DNA of 10,280 nucleotides, taken from positions 1 through 10,280 of the forward strand of contig JAFDCA010000398.1 of assembly GCA_019313025.1 (NCBI GenBank). The letters run 5' to 3'. The notes beneath the pieces are model-generated. The model ran no database searches. It was not told the origin of the DNA and saw only the letters and a list, made by a program, of their open reading frames with translations. Source of the stretch: Deltaproteobacteria bacterium (lineage in GTDB: Bacteria; Desulfobacterota; Desulfobacteria; Desulfobacterales; UBA11574). The position numbers and the translations under genes are program-made. Shown piece after piece: positions 1-7,528 of the stretch. Each line of letters starts with the position of its first letter. The first letter of the stretch is position 1.

Positions 1-1
1 A

Positions 2-337
2 AACGGTCAGAGCTTTGCAATCGCAGGACTTCTTCGGGATACCATCAAAGAACAAGTCTCAAAATTTCCCATTCTGGGAAACATTCCCATACTTGGGGCA
101 TTGTTCCGGAGTCAGTCCTTTTTAAAGAACGAGACAGAGTTGATAATCATTGTCACACCTCACTTGGTGAAACCACTCAACATGGCAAACCAAACTTTGC
201 CCACCGATTTTTACATCGAACCCAGTGATGCAGAGTTCTACCTCGAAGGGCGATTGGAAGGCAGAGAGAACGGACAACCGGCCGTCAGAGGAAAGTTGTA
301 CGGTGATTTCGGGCATACCATTCCGGAAAGCAATTAA
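2..337 (+). CDS. rcpA: Tad/Flp pilus outer-membrane secretin, C-terminal part (5' truncated by window)
   Basis: The frame is open from the window edge and gives 111 residues before TAA. The first half carries the secretin C-terminal signature: NGQSFAIAGLL, then FPILGNIPILGALFRS, then ELIIIVTPHLVKP. These match the end of the secretin beta-barrel core in the RcpA/CpaC family (Pfam Secretin). The remaining roughly 50 residues are a hydrophilic, acidic tail rich in Glu and Gly, as expected for the end of a pilus secretin. The protein would form the outer-membrane pore through which the Flp pilus exits. Its place at the head of the visible tad genes supports the CpaC/RcpA assignment over a type II or III secretin. 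The N-terminal BON/N0 domains and signal peptide lie outside the window. Confidence 0.93.
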   Translation, partial: NGQSFAIAGLLRDTIKEQVSKFPILGNIPILGALFRSQSFLKNETELIIIVTPHLVKPLNMANQTLPTDFYIEPSDAEFYLEGRLEGRENGQPAVRGKLYGDFGHTIPESN

Positions 338-426
338 GTGATAAATAAACAATGAAAAAAGAAGAATCGTAAATATTGATAATCAAATGCCGGGCACTTA
401 AATGTCGACGGATCGAGGAGGAGGCG

Positions 427-699
427 ATGATCAAGAACAGCCTTATCATAATCGGAATCATAGTTGCTGTATTACTGGTAACGGCATGCAGCGGAACTGA
501 AACACTATCTCAGCGAAACTGGGGAAAATCTTATGAGACCGCTGTCTACAACCAGATGATTAACCCTGATGCGAACAAAAGCCTTAATCCGGTGGATTCT
601 CTGGACGGTCAGGCTTCAGAGAACAATATGCAAAAATACAGGGACGGTTTCAAGATTAAGGAAGATAAACAACCGATTAATCTTATCAACCTGAAGTAA
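427..699 (+). CDS. Small Tad-locus lipoprotein, possible secretin partner
   Basis: This encodes 90 residues. The ATG at 427 was chosen because a purine-rich GAGGAGGAGG stretch (about 415-424) lies just before it and because it places a signal peptide at the N-terminus; an in-frame start at 376 would add 17 charged residues ahead of that signal. Residues 6-18 are hydrophobic and end in a lipobox (VTAC, Cys21), so the mature protein is a lipid-anchored peptide of about 70 residues. The mature part has NPDANKSLNPVDSLDG followed by KYRDGF, a pattern I associate with short uncharacterised lipoproteins in deltaproteobacterial and gammaproteobacterial tad loci. It sits directly after the secretin, where cpaD/rcpB sits in other operons, so a pilotin-like or secretin-stabilising role is plausible. 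That role is inference; it shows no evident similarity to the larger CpaD. Confidence 0.8.
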   Translation: MIKNSLIIIGIIVAVLLVTACSGTETLSQRNWGKSYETAVYNQMINPDANKSLNPVDSLDGQASENNMQKYRDGFKIKEDKQPINLINLK

Positions 700-730
700 A
701 GTTTGTGTTTATGAACCAGGGAGAAATACT

Positions 731-1147
731 GTGAAAACGCAAAACCGAAAAATCGGCCAAAATGGCGCCGCGACAGTTGAGTTTGCCATCATCCTGCCAA
801 TGCTTGTTCTTCTGATTCTTGGTACCATCGAGTTCGGTTTGATGTTTTACAACAAACAGATTTTAACCAATGCCAGCCGAGAAGCCGCACGTGCTGCTAT
901 CACGGGAATTACCGTTTCGGAAGTAAAGCAGATTGTTCTAAACTACTGTAACGGTAGGCTTTTAAAACTCGATGGTTTTATCAACCTGTCTGCAGCTGAT
1001 ATAGATGTGCCTTCTCTCGATGGAAGTGATCTGTCTGTGGCCGTAAGCTTCGACTACAATTTTTTGCTTTCACAGATCATTGGGATCATTAATCCGATTA
1101 CGATTTCAGGCAGGACGATCATGCGCATGGAACCCACTGCTGGATAA
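731..1147 (+). CDS. tadE: TadE-like pseudopilin
   Basis: This encodes 138 residues and starts at GTG, preceded by AGGGAG (718-723) at seven-base spacing. Residues 11-20 read NGAATVEFAI, followed by a hydrophobic helix to about residue 40 (PMLVLLILGTIEFGLMFY). This is the TadE N-terminus (Pfam TadE). A prepilin-peptidase site is visible: Gly12 followed by Ala13, with Glu17 at +5 of the mature form. The segment NKQILTNASREAARAA is also typical of the family. The C-terminal half is a short soluble domain. TadE proteins are minor pseudopilins, processed by TadV, and are needed for Flp pilus assembly at the inner membrane. Only one such gene is present here; a second pseudopilin (TadF) and TadG are absent from the window. 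Confidence 0.92.
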   Translation: MKTQNRKIGQNGAATVEFAIILPMLVLLILGTIEFGLMFYNKQILTNASREAARAAITGITVSEVKQIVLNYCNGRLLKLDGFINLSAADIDVPSLDGSDLSVAVSFDYNFLLSQIIGIINPITISGRTIMRMEPTAG

Positions 1148-1148
1148 G

Positions 1149-1307
1149 ATGGTCAGCGTAAATTTGGATTCTAATACGTCGTATATCCTTGGCCGGGGCG
1201 GTGATAACCTTGACAACCTAAAAGGCACGATTTCCAATCTGACAGAACAAAATAAATATTTGTTATTATGTATAATGACGATCTTGAGGCAAGGAGAGTC
1301 TGAATGA
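1149..1307 (+). CDS. Doubtful 52-residue frame filling the tadE-tadZ gap
   Basis: An open frame from ATG at 1149 runs through the only sizeable gap in the operon and ends in TGA at 1305-1307, overlapping the tadZ start codon as ATGA. It begins one base after the tadE stop, which would fit translational coupling. The product has no signal peptide, no recognisable domain, and a composition that does not look strongly protein-like (Asn/Leu/Gly rich, ending in ILRQGESE). It is not a TadF or TadG remnant that I can recognise. The tadZ Shine-Dalgarno sequence lies inside its last codons. It may equally be a non-coding spacer. Confidence 0.2.
   Translation: MVSVNLDSNTSYILGRGGDNLDNLKGTISNLTEQNKYLLLCIMTILRQGESE
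1210..1238 (+). promoter_or_regulatory. Weak candidate sigma-70 promoter before tadZ
   Basis: A consensus -35 hexamer TTGACA (1210-1215) is followed after 17 bases by TCCAAT (1233-1238), which matches TATAAT at four of six positions but lacks the important second A. A separate perfect TATAAT occurs at 1271-1276 without a good -35. An internal promoter separating the secretin/lipoprotein/tadE genes from the tadZABCD block is possible but not demonstrated. Confidence 0.22.
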
Positions 1308-2455
1308 CATCTAACATCCAAAACATCAAACTAAACATTATGAATCCGGCCATCGCCAAAGAGTTTTCTGAAATTATCGGAGCCGTCAAGGGATGCCGAA
1401 TTATCAAATCTGATGGTGCTCTGACGCCTGATCTTTACATATTTGAGATCAACGGTAATCAAGAAGAGTTCGACCTGATTCAATCCCGCTTGGTCTCAGG
1501 TAAAGACTCTGAAATCTTTTTAACATCAGAAAAAACAGGTTCGGAAATGCTGATGCGGGCCATTCGTATCGGGGTTAAGGAATTCTTTTCTCAACCTATC
1601 AAAAGAAGCGACGTGGAACAGGCCCTCAAACGATTTAAAGAAAGAAGAGCACCTGCAAGCCCGGCAACCCATCAAAAATTCGGCACACTGATCAGCATTG
1701 TGGGCAGCAAGGGGGGCGTCGGCACAACCACTATTTCCGTGAATCTGTCGGTAACCCTTGCTCAAAAGGAACAAGATCGGTCCGTGGCTATTTTAGACAT
1801 GAACACCCTTTTCGGTGAAATCTCTCTTTTTCTAGAAATCTATCCCAAATATCACTGGGGTGAAATTACCAAGAATATTGAGCGTGTGGATGATATCTTT
1901 CTCATGAATGTGCTCTCAAAGCATTCCAGCGGCGTACATGTTCTTCCATCCCCTGGTTATTTGGACGGCCATCAGGCACCGACTCCTGATATCATGGAAC
2001 GACTTTTGGGTGTCATGAAACGTATGTTCGATTATGTGGTTATCGATTGCGGGCAATCTACGGATGAGGCCACCTTAAAAACACTTCAAATGTCTGATGA
2101 GGTTCTTCTAATATCCGTTCTAAGCCTGCCCAGCCTGACCAATACAAGCAAGCTGTTAAGGTCCTTCATCGATCTTGGATACCTGCGCAAAGAACGCATC
2201 AAGGTTGTGTTGAACCGCTATATTAGTAAAAGCGAAATCTCTGTACAAGACGCAACAAAAGGCATTGGGCATGATTTCTTCTGGATTATTCCCAATGATT
2301 ACGGAACCACCATGTCTGCCATCAACAGCGGAAAATCTCTGCCTGAAATAGCACCAAAGTCTAAAATCGTCAAATCTTTAAAACAAATGTCGGAGACGAT
2401 GTTTCCCGGAGCCAAAGCGGAACCCAAAAAAAAATGGGGGTTTTTTAATCGCTGA
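1304..2455 (+). CDS. tadZ: Tad pilus localisation ATPase, receiver-like plus MinD/ParA-like
   Basis: This encodes 383 residues, starting at ATG after AAGGAGAG (1291-1298). Residues 1 to about 115 form an atypical response-regulator-like domain. The strand DLYIFEI has Glu48 where a receiver would carry its phospho-acceptor Asp, so phosphorylation is unlikely. Residues 127 to about 365 are a MinD/ParA-type ATPase. The deviant P-loop is [10 protein letters not shown] (134-143) with the signature Lys136 but Thr in place of the usual P-loop Lys. The switch region follows at [11 protein letters not shown] (164-174) and the Walker B-like strand at YVVIDCG (244-250). Both departures are usual for CpaE/TadZ. 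These proteins localise the Tad machine, often to a pole, and interact with the TadA ATPase. The tail is basic ([13 protein letters not shown]). The gene sits directly before tadA, the standard order. Confidence 0.92.
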   Translation: MTSNIQNIKLNIMNPAIAKEFSEIIGAVKGCRIIKSDGALTPDLYIFEINGNQEEFDLIQSRLVSGKDSEIFLTSEKTGSEMLMRAIRIGVKEFFSQPIKRSDVEQALKRFKERRAPASPATHQKFGTLISIVGSKGGVGTTTISVNLSVTLAQKEQDRSVAILDMNTLFGEISLFLEIYPKYHWGEITKNIERVDDIFLMNVLSKHSSGVHVLPSPGYLDGHQAPTPDIMERLLGVMKRMFDYVVIDCGQSTDEATLKTLQMSDEVLLISVLSLPSLTNTSKLLRSFIDLGYLRKERIKVVLNRYISKSEISVQDATKGIGHDFFWIIPNDYGTTMSAINSGKSLPEIAPKSKIVKSLKQMSETMFPGAKAEPKKKWGFFNR

Positions 2456-2467
2456 TGTATTTTCAAT

Positions 2468-2473
2468 GGAGAG
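2468..2473 (+). promoter_or_regulatory. Shine-Dalgarno that sets the tadA start
   Basis: GGAGAG lies eight bases before the ATG at 2482. The alternative ATG at 2455 overlaps the tadZ stop (TGATG) but has only a distant G-run upstream, so 2482 is preferred. Confidence 0.6.
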
Positions 2474-2481
2474 ATTTTCAT

Positions 2482-3891
2482 ATGAATAACCAAAACAATA
2501 AACAAACAACATCTAAGAAGAGCGTCATAACGAACATCAAAAGTAACGTTGTAAGATACAATGATTATTCCATAAGTACAGCCGATTCATCCACAAACAA
2601 GTACATACCGGATGGGTATTTTGAATTCAAGTCCAGAATTCATGATCGACTGCTGGATCTCATCGATCTTTCCATGATTGACACGCTGGAACGTGAAGAC
2701 CTCATTGCACAAATCCGTCAGGTCGTAGAAAACATTCTACGTGAAGAGTCTTACAGCCTGCCCTTGAACCTCAACGAAAGAGAAAAGATTTTCACAGAGG
2801 TGCTGGATGAAGTCCTGGGACTGGGTCCCCTGGAACCTTTTTTAAAAGATCCCACAATCTCCGATATTCTTGTCAACACATTTAAGCATATTTACGTGGA
2901 AAGATTTGGAAAGCTGGAACCCACGGATGGACGGTTCAAGGACGATGCCCATTTGAGAAAAATCATCGACAAGATCGTCTCTTCCGTGGGACGCCGTATC
3001 GATGAATCTACACCCATTGTGGACGCCAGGCTTGCCGACGGCTCGCGTGTCAATGCCATTATTCCGCCGCTGGCTTTGGACGGCCCAATTTTGTCCATAC
3101 GGCGGTTTGCAGTCAATCCACTCGAGCTGGAGGATCTTATCAATTATCAAACTCTCGTTCCCGAGATCCAGGATATTTTACAGGGTATTGTAAAGGCGAG
3201 GCTGAATGTTCTCATTTCCGGCGGAACCGGTAGCGGAAAAACCACCCTGCTTAACGTGCTTTCCAGATTCATACCGGATAATGAAAGAATTGTCACCATC
3301 GAAGACGCAGCAGAACTTCAACTCAAGCAAGAGCATCTCGTTCGTTTGGAAACACGTCCGTCTAATATCGAGGGAAAGGGAGAGATTGTTCAAAGGGATC
3401 TCGTCCGGAACAGTCTGAGAATGCGTCCGGATAGAATTATCGTGGGAGAAGTCAGGGGGGCCGAGGCTTTTGATATGCTTCAATCCATGAATACCGGCCA
3501 CGACGGATCCCTGACCACCATTCATGCCAACTCTCCACGGGATGCACTCATTCGTCTGGAAACCATGGTGGCCATGGCAAATTTTGATATTCCAAGTGTA
3601 TTTTTGAGGCGGTTTATCAGCTCAGCCATCAATATCATCATTCAGGTTGCACGACTGGCTGATGGGAAAAGAAAGCTCGTGAGTCTGCAGGAAATCACCG
3701 GCATGGAAGGTGAGGTCATCACCATGCAGGAAATTTTCTCATTTCGTCAAGACATGATAGACCCTGAGGGGAACGTAAAAGGTTGTTTTCAGTTTCATGG
3801 TATACGGCCACGGTTCACCGAAAAATTTAAAGTGGCCGGAATACATATTCCACAGGATCTGTTTGATCCGTCAATTTTTGTAGAGGTTTAA
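2482..3891 (+). CDS. tadA: Tad pilus secretion ATPase (CpaF/TadA, type II/IV secretion E family)
   Basis: This encodes 469 residues from the preferred ATG at 2482; an in-frame ATG at 2455 would add nine residues and overlap the tadZ stop. The N-terminal 60-70 residues are variable. A CpaF-type N-domain follows ([20 protein letters not shown]), then the RecA-like core. The Walker A is GGTGSGKTT (247-255), the Asp box TIEDAAEL (272-279), Walker [12 protein letters not shown] (319-329), and the His box [13 protein letters not shown] (338-350). All catalytic motifs are intact. The hexameric cytoplasmic ATPase powers pilin polymerisation on the TadB/TadC platform. Length and domain order are normal. 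The stop codon overlaps the tadB ATG as TAATG, so the two are probably translationally coupled. CpaF rather than a generic GspE/PilB: it has the CpaF-type N-domain and lacks the PilB N-terminal domain. Confidence 0.97.
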   Translation: MNNQNNKQTTSKKSVITNIKSNVVRYNDYSISTADSSTNKYIPDGYFEFKSRIHDRLLDLIDLSMIDTLEREDLIAQIRQVVENILREESYSLPLNLNEREKIFTEVLDEVLGLGPLEPFLKDPTISDILVNTFKHIYVERFGKLEPTDGRFKDDAHLRKIIDKIVSSVGRRIDESTPIVDARLADGSRVNAIIPPLALDGPILSIRRFAVNPLELEDLINYQTLVPEIQDILQGIVKARLNVLISGGTGSGKTTLLNVLSRFIPDNERIVTIEDAAELQLKQEHLVRLETRPSNIEGKGEIVQRDLVRNSLRMRPDRIIVGEVRGAEAFDMLQSMNTGHDGSLTTIHANSPRDALIRLETMVAMANFDIPSVFLRRFISSAINIIIQVARLADGKRKLVSLQEITGMEGEVITMQEIFSFRQDMIDPEGNVKGCFQFHGIRPRFTEKFKVAGIHIPQDLFDPSIFVEV

Positions 3892-4877
3892 TGGGAAAGG
3901 TTTATGGAATGAATATCTTTGTTATCGGCGCGATCATTTTTTTCATAGCCATCATCATTATTGAGCTTCTCATTTATGCCGTTAGAAACATGCGCTCGGT
4001 AAATTGCGCCAAAATACGCAAACGGCTGAGAAAGCACACCTACGAAAAAAACAAAACCGGACAAATCGACATCGTAAAAAGGAGAGTTTTAAGTGACATT
4101 CCCTTTTTAAACAAAATGCTCTTGAAAATACCTGGCATCAGTGCCCTTGACAGCCTCACCATCAAGGCCAATTCAACATATCCGGCGGGTTTCTATATTC
4201 TTTTGGCACTTTTTTTAGGAACGGTGGGCTTTATGGGGATCAATTTTTTCCTGTTGAATCGGCTCTTGTCCCTTTTCTTGGCGTTCTCTCTGACATGTAC
4301 ACCCTTTCTACAACTGTACGCATTAAAACAGAAGCGGATGGAAAAATTCCGAAATCAATTCCCGGAAGCCCTGGATCTGATTGCCAGGGCCTTGAAGGCA
4401 GGTCACTCTTTTAACAGCGGAATGCAGTTGGCGGCTGACGAGTTTGATGATCCTCTTGGGTCTGAATTTGACGAAGCTTTAGGAGAAATCAACTTCGGGG
4501 TCAGTGTTGCCAATGCCTTGAAAAATCTTGCCAGACGAATCGAATGCCCCGAACTGAAGTATTTTGTGGTGGCTGTTATTCTTCAGCATGAAACCGGCGG
4601 CAACCTCGCCGAACTTATTGAAAGTTTGGCAAACTTGATTCGCGAAAAATTTAAATTTCAGGGTAAAGTCCGAACCCTTTCCGCAGAAGGAAGGTTGTCG
4701 GCCATCATACTTGTGTCGATCCCATTTTTTATTGCGACCTATCTGCATCTTCAAAGCCCTGAGTATTTATGTATTTTATTTTCCGCACCTTTCGGCAGAT
4801 TCATGGTGGGTGCTGCAGGCGTTATGATGGTCATCGGTATTTTGATTATAAAAAGAATGGTTACCATTAAAGTATAA
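3891..4877 (+). CDS. tadB: Tad pilus inner-membrane platform protein TadB
   Basis: This encodes 328 residues from the ATG overlapping the tadA stop (TAATG). A second in-frame ATG at 3909 has a well-spaced GGAAAGG (3894-3900) and would remove six residues, so the true start is uncertain between the two. Predicted membrane segments are at about 9-31, 98-120, 124-143, 268-288 and 303-321. The type II secretion F domain (Pfam T2SSF) covers about 155-282 and contains FPEALDLIARALKAGHSF and the EINFGVSVANALKNLA region, followed by QHETGGNLAELIESLA. TadB pairs with TadC to form the inner-membrane base on which TadA acts. Gene order and fold are standard for tad loci. No defect is visible. Confidence 0.94.
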   Translation: MGKVYGMNIFVIGAIIFFIAIIIIELLIYAVRNMRSVNCAKIRKRLRKHTYEKNKTGQIDIVKRRVLSDIPFLNKMLLKIPGISALDSLTIKANSTYPAGFYILLALFLGTVGFMGINFFLLNRLLSLFLAFSLTCTPFLQLYALKQKRMEKFRNQFPEALDLIARALKAGHSFNSGMQLAADEFDDPLGSEFDEALGEINFGVSVANALKNLARRIECPELKYFVVAVILQHETGGNLAELIESLANLIREKFKFQGKVRTLSAEGRLSAIILVSIPFFIATYLHLQSPEYLCILFSAPFGRFMVGAAGVMMVIGILIIKRMVTIKV

Positions 4878-4882
4878 AAATT

Positions 4883-4886
4883 GGAG
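4883..4886 (+). promoter_or_regulatory. Shine-Dalgarno that sets the tadC start
   Basis: GGAG lies nine bases before the ATG at 4896. A TTG at 4881 is in frame but would include this Shine-Dalgarno in its own coding sequence and has no upstream one, so 4896 is preferred. Confidence 0.6.
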
Positions 4887-4895
4887 ATTTTATAC

Positions 4896-5861
4896 ATGCT
4901 ATTTTCAGACCCCAATATCAAACTGTTCATTTCATCAGCCACATTTTTTAGCATCATTTTATTCTGTTTTGGCATTGTACAATACATCCGTCAGAAGGCA
5001 AAAAGAAGAGAATGGTTAGAAAAAATTAGAGGCAGCGGTCAAACCAGCATCATCCAACATGAGGAAACCAGCAAAAACATCTCAAGTAAAACCCTATTCA
5101 CACCGGTTTTAAATATGTTTGGATTTATAGGCAACCGGTTATCCCACAAAAATTTCGATCAATCCCGGATGCGTATCAGATTTCTAAGGGCCGGTATAAG
5201 AAGAGAAAATGCCGGGATGATCTACTGGGGAGCAAAATGCTTCTTTTCTATATGCCTTCCGGCAATATTTTTCATATGTCGATTTTCGGTTCTTAAGGTT
5301 CTGAATAATCACATAACGACGGGTTTGATTGTCCTGATCGCTCTTGTAGGGTTCTATCTCCCTGATCTCTGGCTGACCATCAAAGCGAATATCCGAAAAG
5401 AGAAACTGTTCGAAGGAATTCCCGATGCTCTCGACTTTTTGGTGGTATGTGTGGAAGCGGGTGTGGGATTGGACGGGGCTATCCATCGAGTTGCCAAAGA
5501 AACAAAGTTGACCCATCCGGTTCTCAGTGATGAACTCAGACTGCTGAATCTTGAATTAAGGGCCGGCAAATCACGGCAAGATGCTCTGAGAAACCTTGCA
5601 TTGCGCACCAACATCGATGCCATGAACATTCTGGTGACCATACTGATTCAAACCGACAAGTTCGGAACCAGCGTGGCCAAAGCGCTCCGGATATTTTCCG
5701 ATTCATTCAGGGCCCAACGATACCAAAAGGCTGAGGAACTTGCGGCCAAGATGCCGGTGAAGCTGGTTTTTCCTCTGATCTTTTTCATTTTTCCATCTTT
5801 GTTTGTAATCATCGTTGGGCCTGCGGCAATTCGCATTTACGAGAGTATCCTAATGCCATAA
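4896..5861 (+). CDS. tadC: Tad pilus inner-membrane platform protein TadC
   Basis: This encodes 321 residues from the ATG at 4896. A membrane helix lies at about residues 7-31, two more at about 111-130 and 141-161, and a last one at about 289-311. The T2SSF domain occupies about 175-305 and opens with the TadC-type sequence GIPDALDFLVVCVEAGVGLDGA, followed by ELRLLNLELRAGKSRQDAL and later ILIQTDKFGTSVAKALRIFSD. The end AAKMPVKLVFPLIFFIFPSLF is also characteristic of TadC. It is the partner of TadB in the pilus base and lies 18 bases after it. Length and motifs are ordinary for the family. Confidence 0.94.
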   Translation: MLFSDPNIKLFISSATFFSIILFCFGIVQYIRQKAKRREWLEKIRGSGQTSIIQHEETSKNISSKTLFTPVLNMFGFIGNRLSHKNFDQSRMRIRFLRAGIRRENAGMIYWGAKCFFSICLPAIFFICRFSVLKVLNNHITTGLIVLIALVGFYLPDLWLTIKANIRKEKLFEGIPDALDFLVVCVEAGVGLDGAIHRVAKETKLTHPVLSDELRLLNLELRAGKSRQDALRNLALRTNIDAMNILVTILIQTDKFGTSVAKALRIFSDSFRAQRYQKAEELAAKMPVKLVFPLIFFIFPSLFVIIVGPAAIRIYESILMP

Positions 5862-5893
5862 ACCATAATCGATAAGGACAAGGAGAATACGAA

Positions 5894-6856
5894 ATGAATT
5901 TCCACAAAACTGCTAAATTTATTTTCATCGGCCTAATGGTGATGAGCTACTTTGGGTGCGCGTCAAAGCCGATCAGTCTCCATCCCGTGATTGAATCCGG
6001 GAATCCTTTCAAAAAACAGATAATCAGCAAATCGGGGGCGCCTAATCACGCTGCGGTGAATTATACTGAGGCATCCCGAAACTTTCCTGACATGACCAGT
6101 GATGAATATGAGCGTCTTGGAGATGTACTATTTAAAAAGGGGGATCTTCACATTGCCTATCTCCAATATGAAAGATCGCTTCAGCGCGACCCCAACAACA
6201 TACGGGTTGAGTATAAAAAAGGACTTACGCTGCTTGCCGGGGAAAAATACGTCGATGCCATCACACAGTTTGAAACTGTTTTGAAGAAAAAACCCGGCTA
6301 TGTTTTAGCCTATGAGGGACTTGGCAGGGCCTATTTTTGTGAAAAAAATTATATGGAAGCAGAAAAATATTTTCGCCAGGCTGTAAAAATGGATTCAAAA
6401 CTCTGGAAAGCTCACAATTATCTTGGGAACATCTATGATTTCCAGAAAAACCATGAGACAGCCATCCGGGAATATAAATCCGCCATTGAGGTAAACCCAG
6501 GCGCTGGATATGTGTACAACAATTTGGGGGTATCATACTCCATGGCAGGACAGAACAGGCAGGCTGTCAAAGCATTTAGAGCGGCCATCCAATACAAATA
6601 TTCAACCCCTAAAGTGTATAACAATTTAGGGGTCGCCTTTTCAAACCTGAAAAGATACAACGAAGCACTGGATGCATTCAGAAAGGGGGGCAGCCTGGCC
6701 CAAGCATACAACAATTTGGGAGTTGTCTACTTAGAACAGGGTAAATTTAAAGAGGCCTCCGACTGCTTTGAAAGAGCAATTAGAATCGATCCAAAATTCA
6801 ATGTTATCGCAAACGAAAACTTAAAAAAGACTAAAATAAGCAGTGGCCAGTTATGA
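5894..6856 (+). CDS. tadD: TPR-repeat lipoprotein of TadD type
   Basis: This encodes 320 residues, starting at ATG after AAGGAG (5880-5885) at eight-base spacing. A short signal peptide ends in a lipobox-like YFGC (Cys22), predicting lipidation and periplasmic exposure. Residues 23-70 are low complexity. About seven tetratricopeptide repeats follow from residue 72 to 305. Three successive units open with the same YNNLGV sequence (208, 242 and 272). The unit starting at 242 is only 30 residues long instead of 34, having lost the usual inter-repeat Pro segment. TadD-type TPR lipoproteins act with the secretin in pilus biogenesis. The position after tadC and the lipoprotein signal support this call. 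A generic TPR scaffold is the alternative. This appears to be the last gene of the operon. Confidence 0.85.
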   Translation: MNFHKTAKFIFIGLMVMSYFGCASKPISLHPVIESGNPFKKQIISKSGAPNHAAVNYTEASRNFPDMTSDEYERLGDVLFKKGDLHIAYLQYERSLQRDPNNIRVEYKKGLTLLAGEKYVDAITQFETVLKKKPGYVLAYEGLGRAYFCEKNYMEAEKYFRQAVKMDSKLWKAHNYLGNIYDFQKNHETAIREYKSAIEVNPGAGYVYNNLGVSYSMAGQNRQAVKAFRAAIQYKYSTPKVYNNLGVAFSNLKRYNEALDAFRKGGSLAQAYNNLGVVYLEQGKFKEASDCFERAIRIDPKFNVIANENLKKTKISSGQL

Positions 6857-6889
6857 CCTTAATTTGCATGTAAGTTAATGAGAATCTTT

Positions 6890-6909
6890 AGCCGATATAT
6901 TTATCAGCT
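6890..6909 (+). terminator. Possible weak hairpin after the tad operon
   Basis: AGCCGATA (6890-6897) pairs with TATCAGCT (6902-6909) around a four-base loop, with one mismatch-type pair in the stem. It lies 34 bases after the tadD stop. It is followed by TTTAACC rather than a clear T-run and the stem is not GC-rich, so intrinsic termination would be inefficient. It is the only hairpin of note in the 6857-6989 spacer. Confidence 0.3.
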
Positions 6910-6989
6910 TTAACCTTCAAAAAATAAGACATGAATCGGTCAATACTGCTGCAAGAATGTAGACTCCTCTCTTTTAAGAAGAACAGAAA

Positions 6990-7226
6990 ATGATCATGAA
7001 AACAAACGTCAAAAAGCAAATACAAATTTTACTCAATTTTACTCATCAGTGCGATGCTCTGCGACCGGCAAAAGGGATTCCAGATCTAAAGAAGACTCTA
7101 AACACAATAGAGCAGAATCAAATGATGAGAGGGCTAATAAAAATATTGATTGGTAAGGATCTCATTTTTTTTCATGAGCATATCATCAGTAAATTAAAAA
7201 TTATCCCATCTGCAAAAACTGGATAA
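6990..7226 (+). CDS. Hypothetical 78-residue protein
   Basis: An open frame of 78 residues begins at ATG (6990) with another ATG two codons later (6996). AAGAAG about eight bases upstream is a weak Shine-Dalgarno. The product is basic and mostly helical by composition, with one Cys (QCDAL) and a hydrophobic stretch around residues 48-61 (GLIKILIGKDLIFF) too polar to be a confident membrane helix. No family is recognised. It lies between the tad operon and the Arg-rich small protein in an AT-rich stretch. It could be a genuine small accessory gene or a chance frame. The lack of in-frame stops is the main support. Confidence 0.4.
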   Translation: MIMKTNVKKQIQILLNFTHQCDALRPAKGIPDLKKTLNTIEQNQMMRGLIKILIGKDLIFFHEHIISKLKIIPSAKTG

Positions 7227-7275
7227 CTTAACGGACTGGATCACATCCTAAAGACTGGAAAGGAATTAAGATAAA

Positions 7276-7494
7276 ATGATGGGACTTAATGGTCGCTATT
7301 TGCCCTTTTATTTCAACGATCGACGCAACGGAAAGGAACGACGAAAATTTTCCTATACAATACATGTACCTGAACTCAGAACCGGCAAGGAGAGAAGATC
7401 TGGTTTAGATCGTCGTAAAAATCCACGAAAAATGATGAATAAACCTGTAATTGGAAATAAGTCGACTGCTTTTTATTTTGATGAGTTCTCATGA
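7276..7494 (+). CDS. Small Arg-rich protein with duplicated GKERR motif
   Basis: This encodes 72 residues. The start is ATG 7276 or the adjacent ATG 7279; GGAAAGGA (7257-7264) lies upstream at a rather long spacing. The striking feature is an internal duplication: DRRNGKERR (15-23) and RTGKERRSGLDRR (35-47), with the GKERR cores exactly 18 residues apart, separated by KFSYTIHVPEL. The C-terminal 25 residues are unrelated and end in aromatic and acidic residues (AFYFDEFS). Short proteins with repeated RRxGxERR/DRR motifs recur, to my knowledge, in Desulfobacterota genomes without assigned function. The very high Arg content, interspersed with acidic residues, suggests nucleic-acid or anionic ligand binding, or a protein-interaction segment. 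No secretion signal or membrane helix is present. The function is unknown. Confidence 0.65.
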   Translation: MMGLNGRYLPFYFNDRRNGKERRKFSYTIHVPELRTGKERRSGLDRRKNPRKMMNKPVIGNKSTAFYFDEFS

Positions 7495-7516
7495 TGAAGC
7501 CAGGAAACGTTGACTT

Positions 7517-7521
7517 GGGAG
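7517..7521 (+). promoter_or_regulatory. Shine-Dalgarno for a TTG-started small gene
   Basis: GGGAG stands seven bases ahead of the TTG at 7529 and is the main reason for proposing a gene that starts at a non-ATG codon. Confidence 0.4.
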
Positions 7522-7528
7522 AATTAAT

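Noticed and set aside
5..20. GG-N10-GC arrangement resembling a sigma-54 promoter (CGGTCAG...TTTGCAA).
   Set aside because: It lies inside secretin coding sequence, matches the -24 consensus poorly, and has no gene start just downstream.
3002..3193. Additional open frames within tadA and other tad genes on both strands.
   Set aside because: They are shadows of strongly supported coding sequences and show no independent start signals or domains.
6878..6913. Eleven-residue frame MRIFSRYIYQL after tadD, superficially like the N-terminus of an LptF/LptG permease.
   Set aside because: It stops at once, has no Shine-Dalgarno, and its sequence is mostly the hairpin at 6890-6909; too short to interpret.
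6938..6952. GG...GC pair upstream of the 78-residue frame, considered as a -24/-12 promoter.
   Set aside because: The spacing is 11 bases between GG and GC rather than 10, and flanking bases do not fit the consensus.
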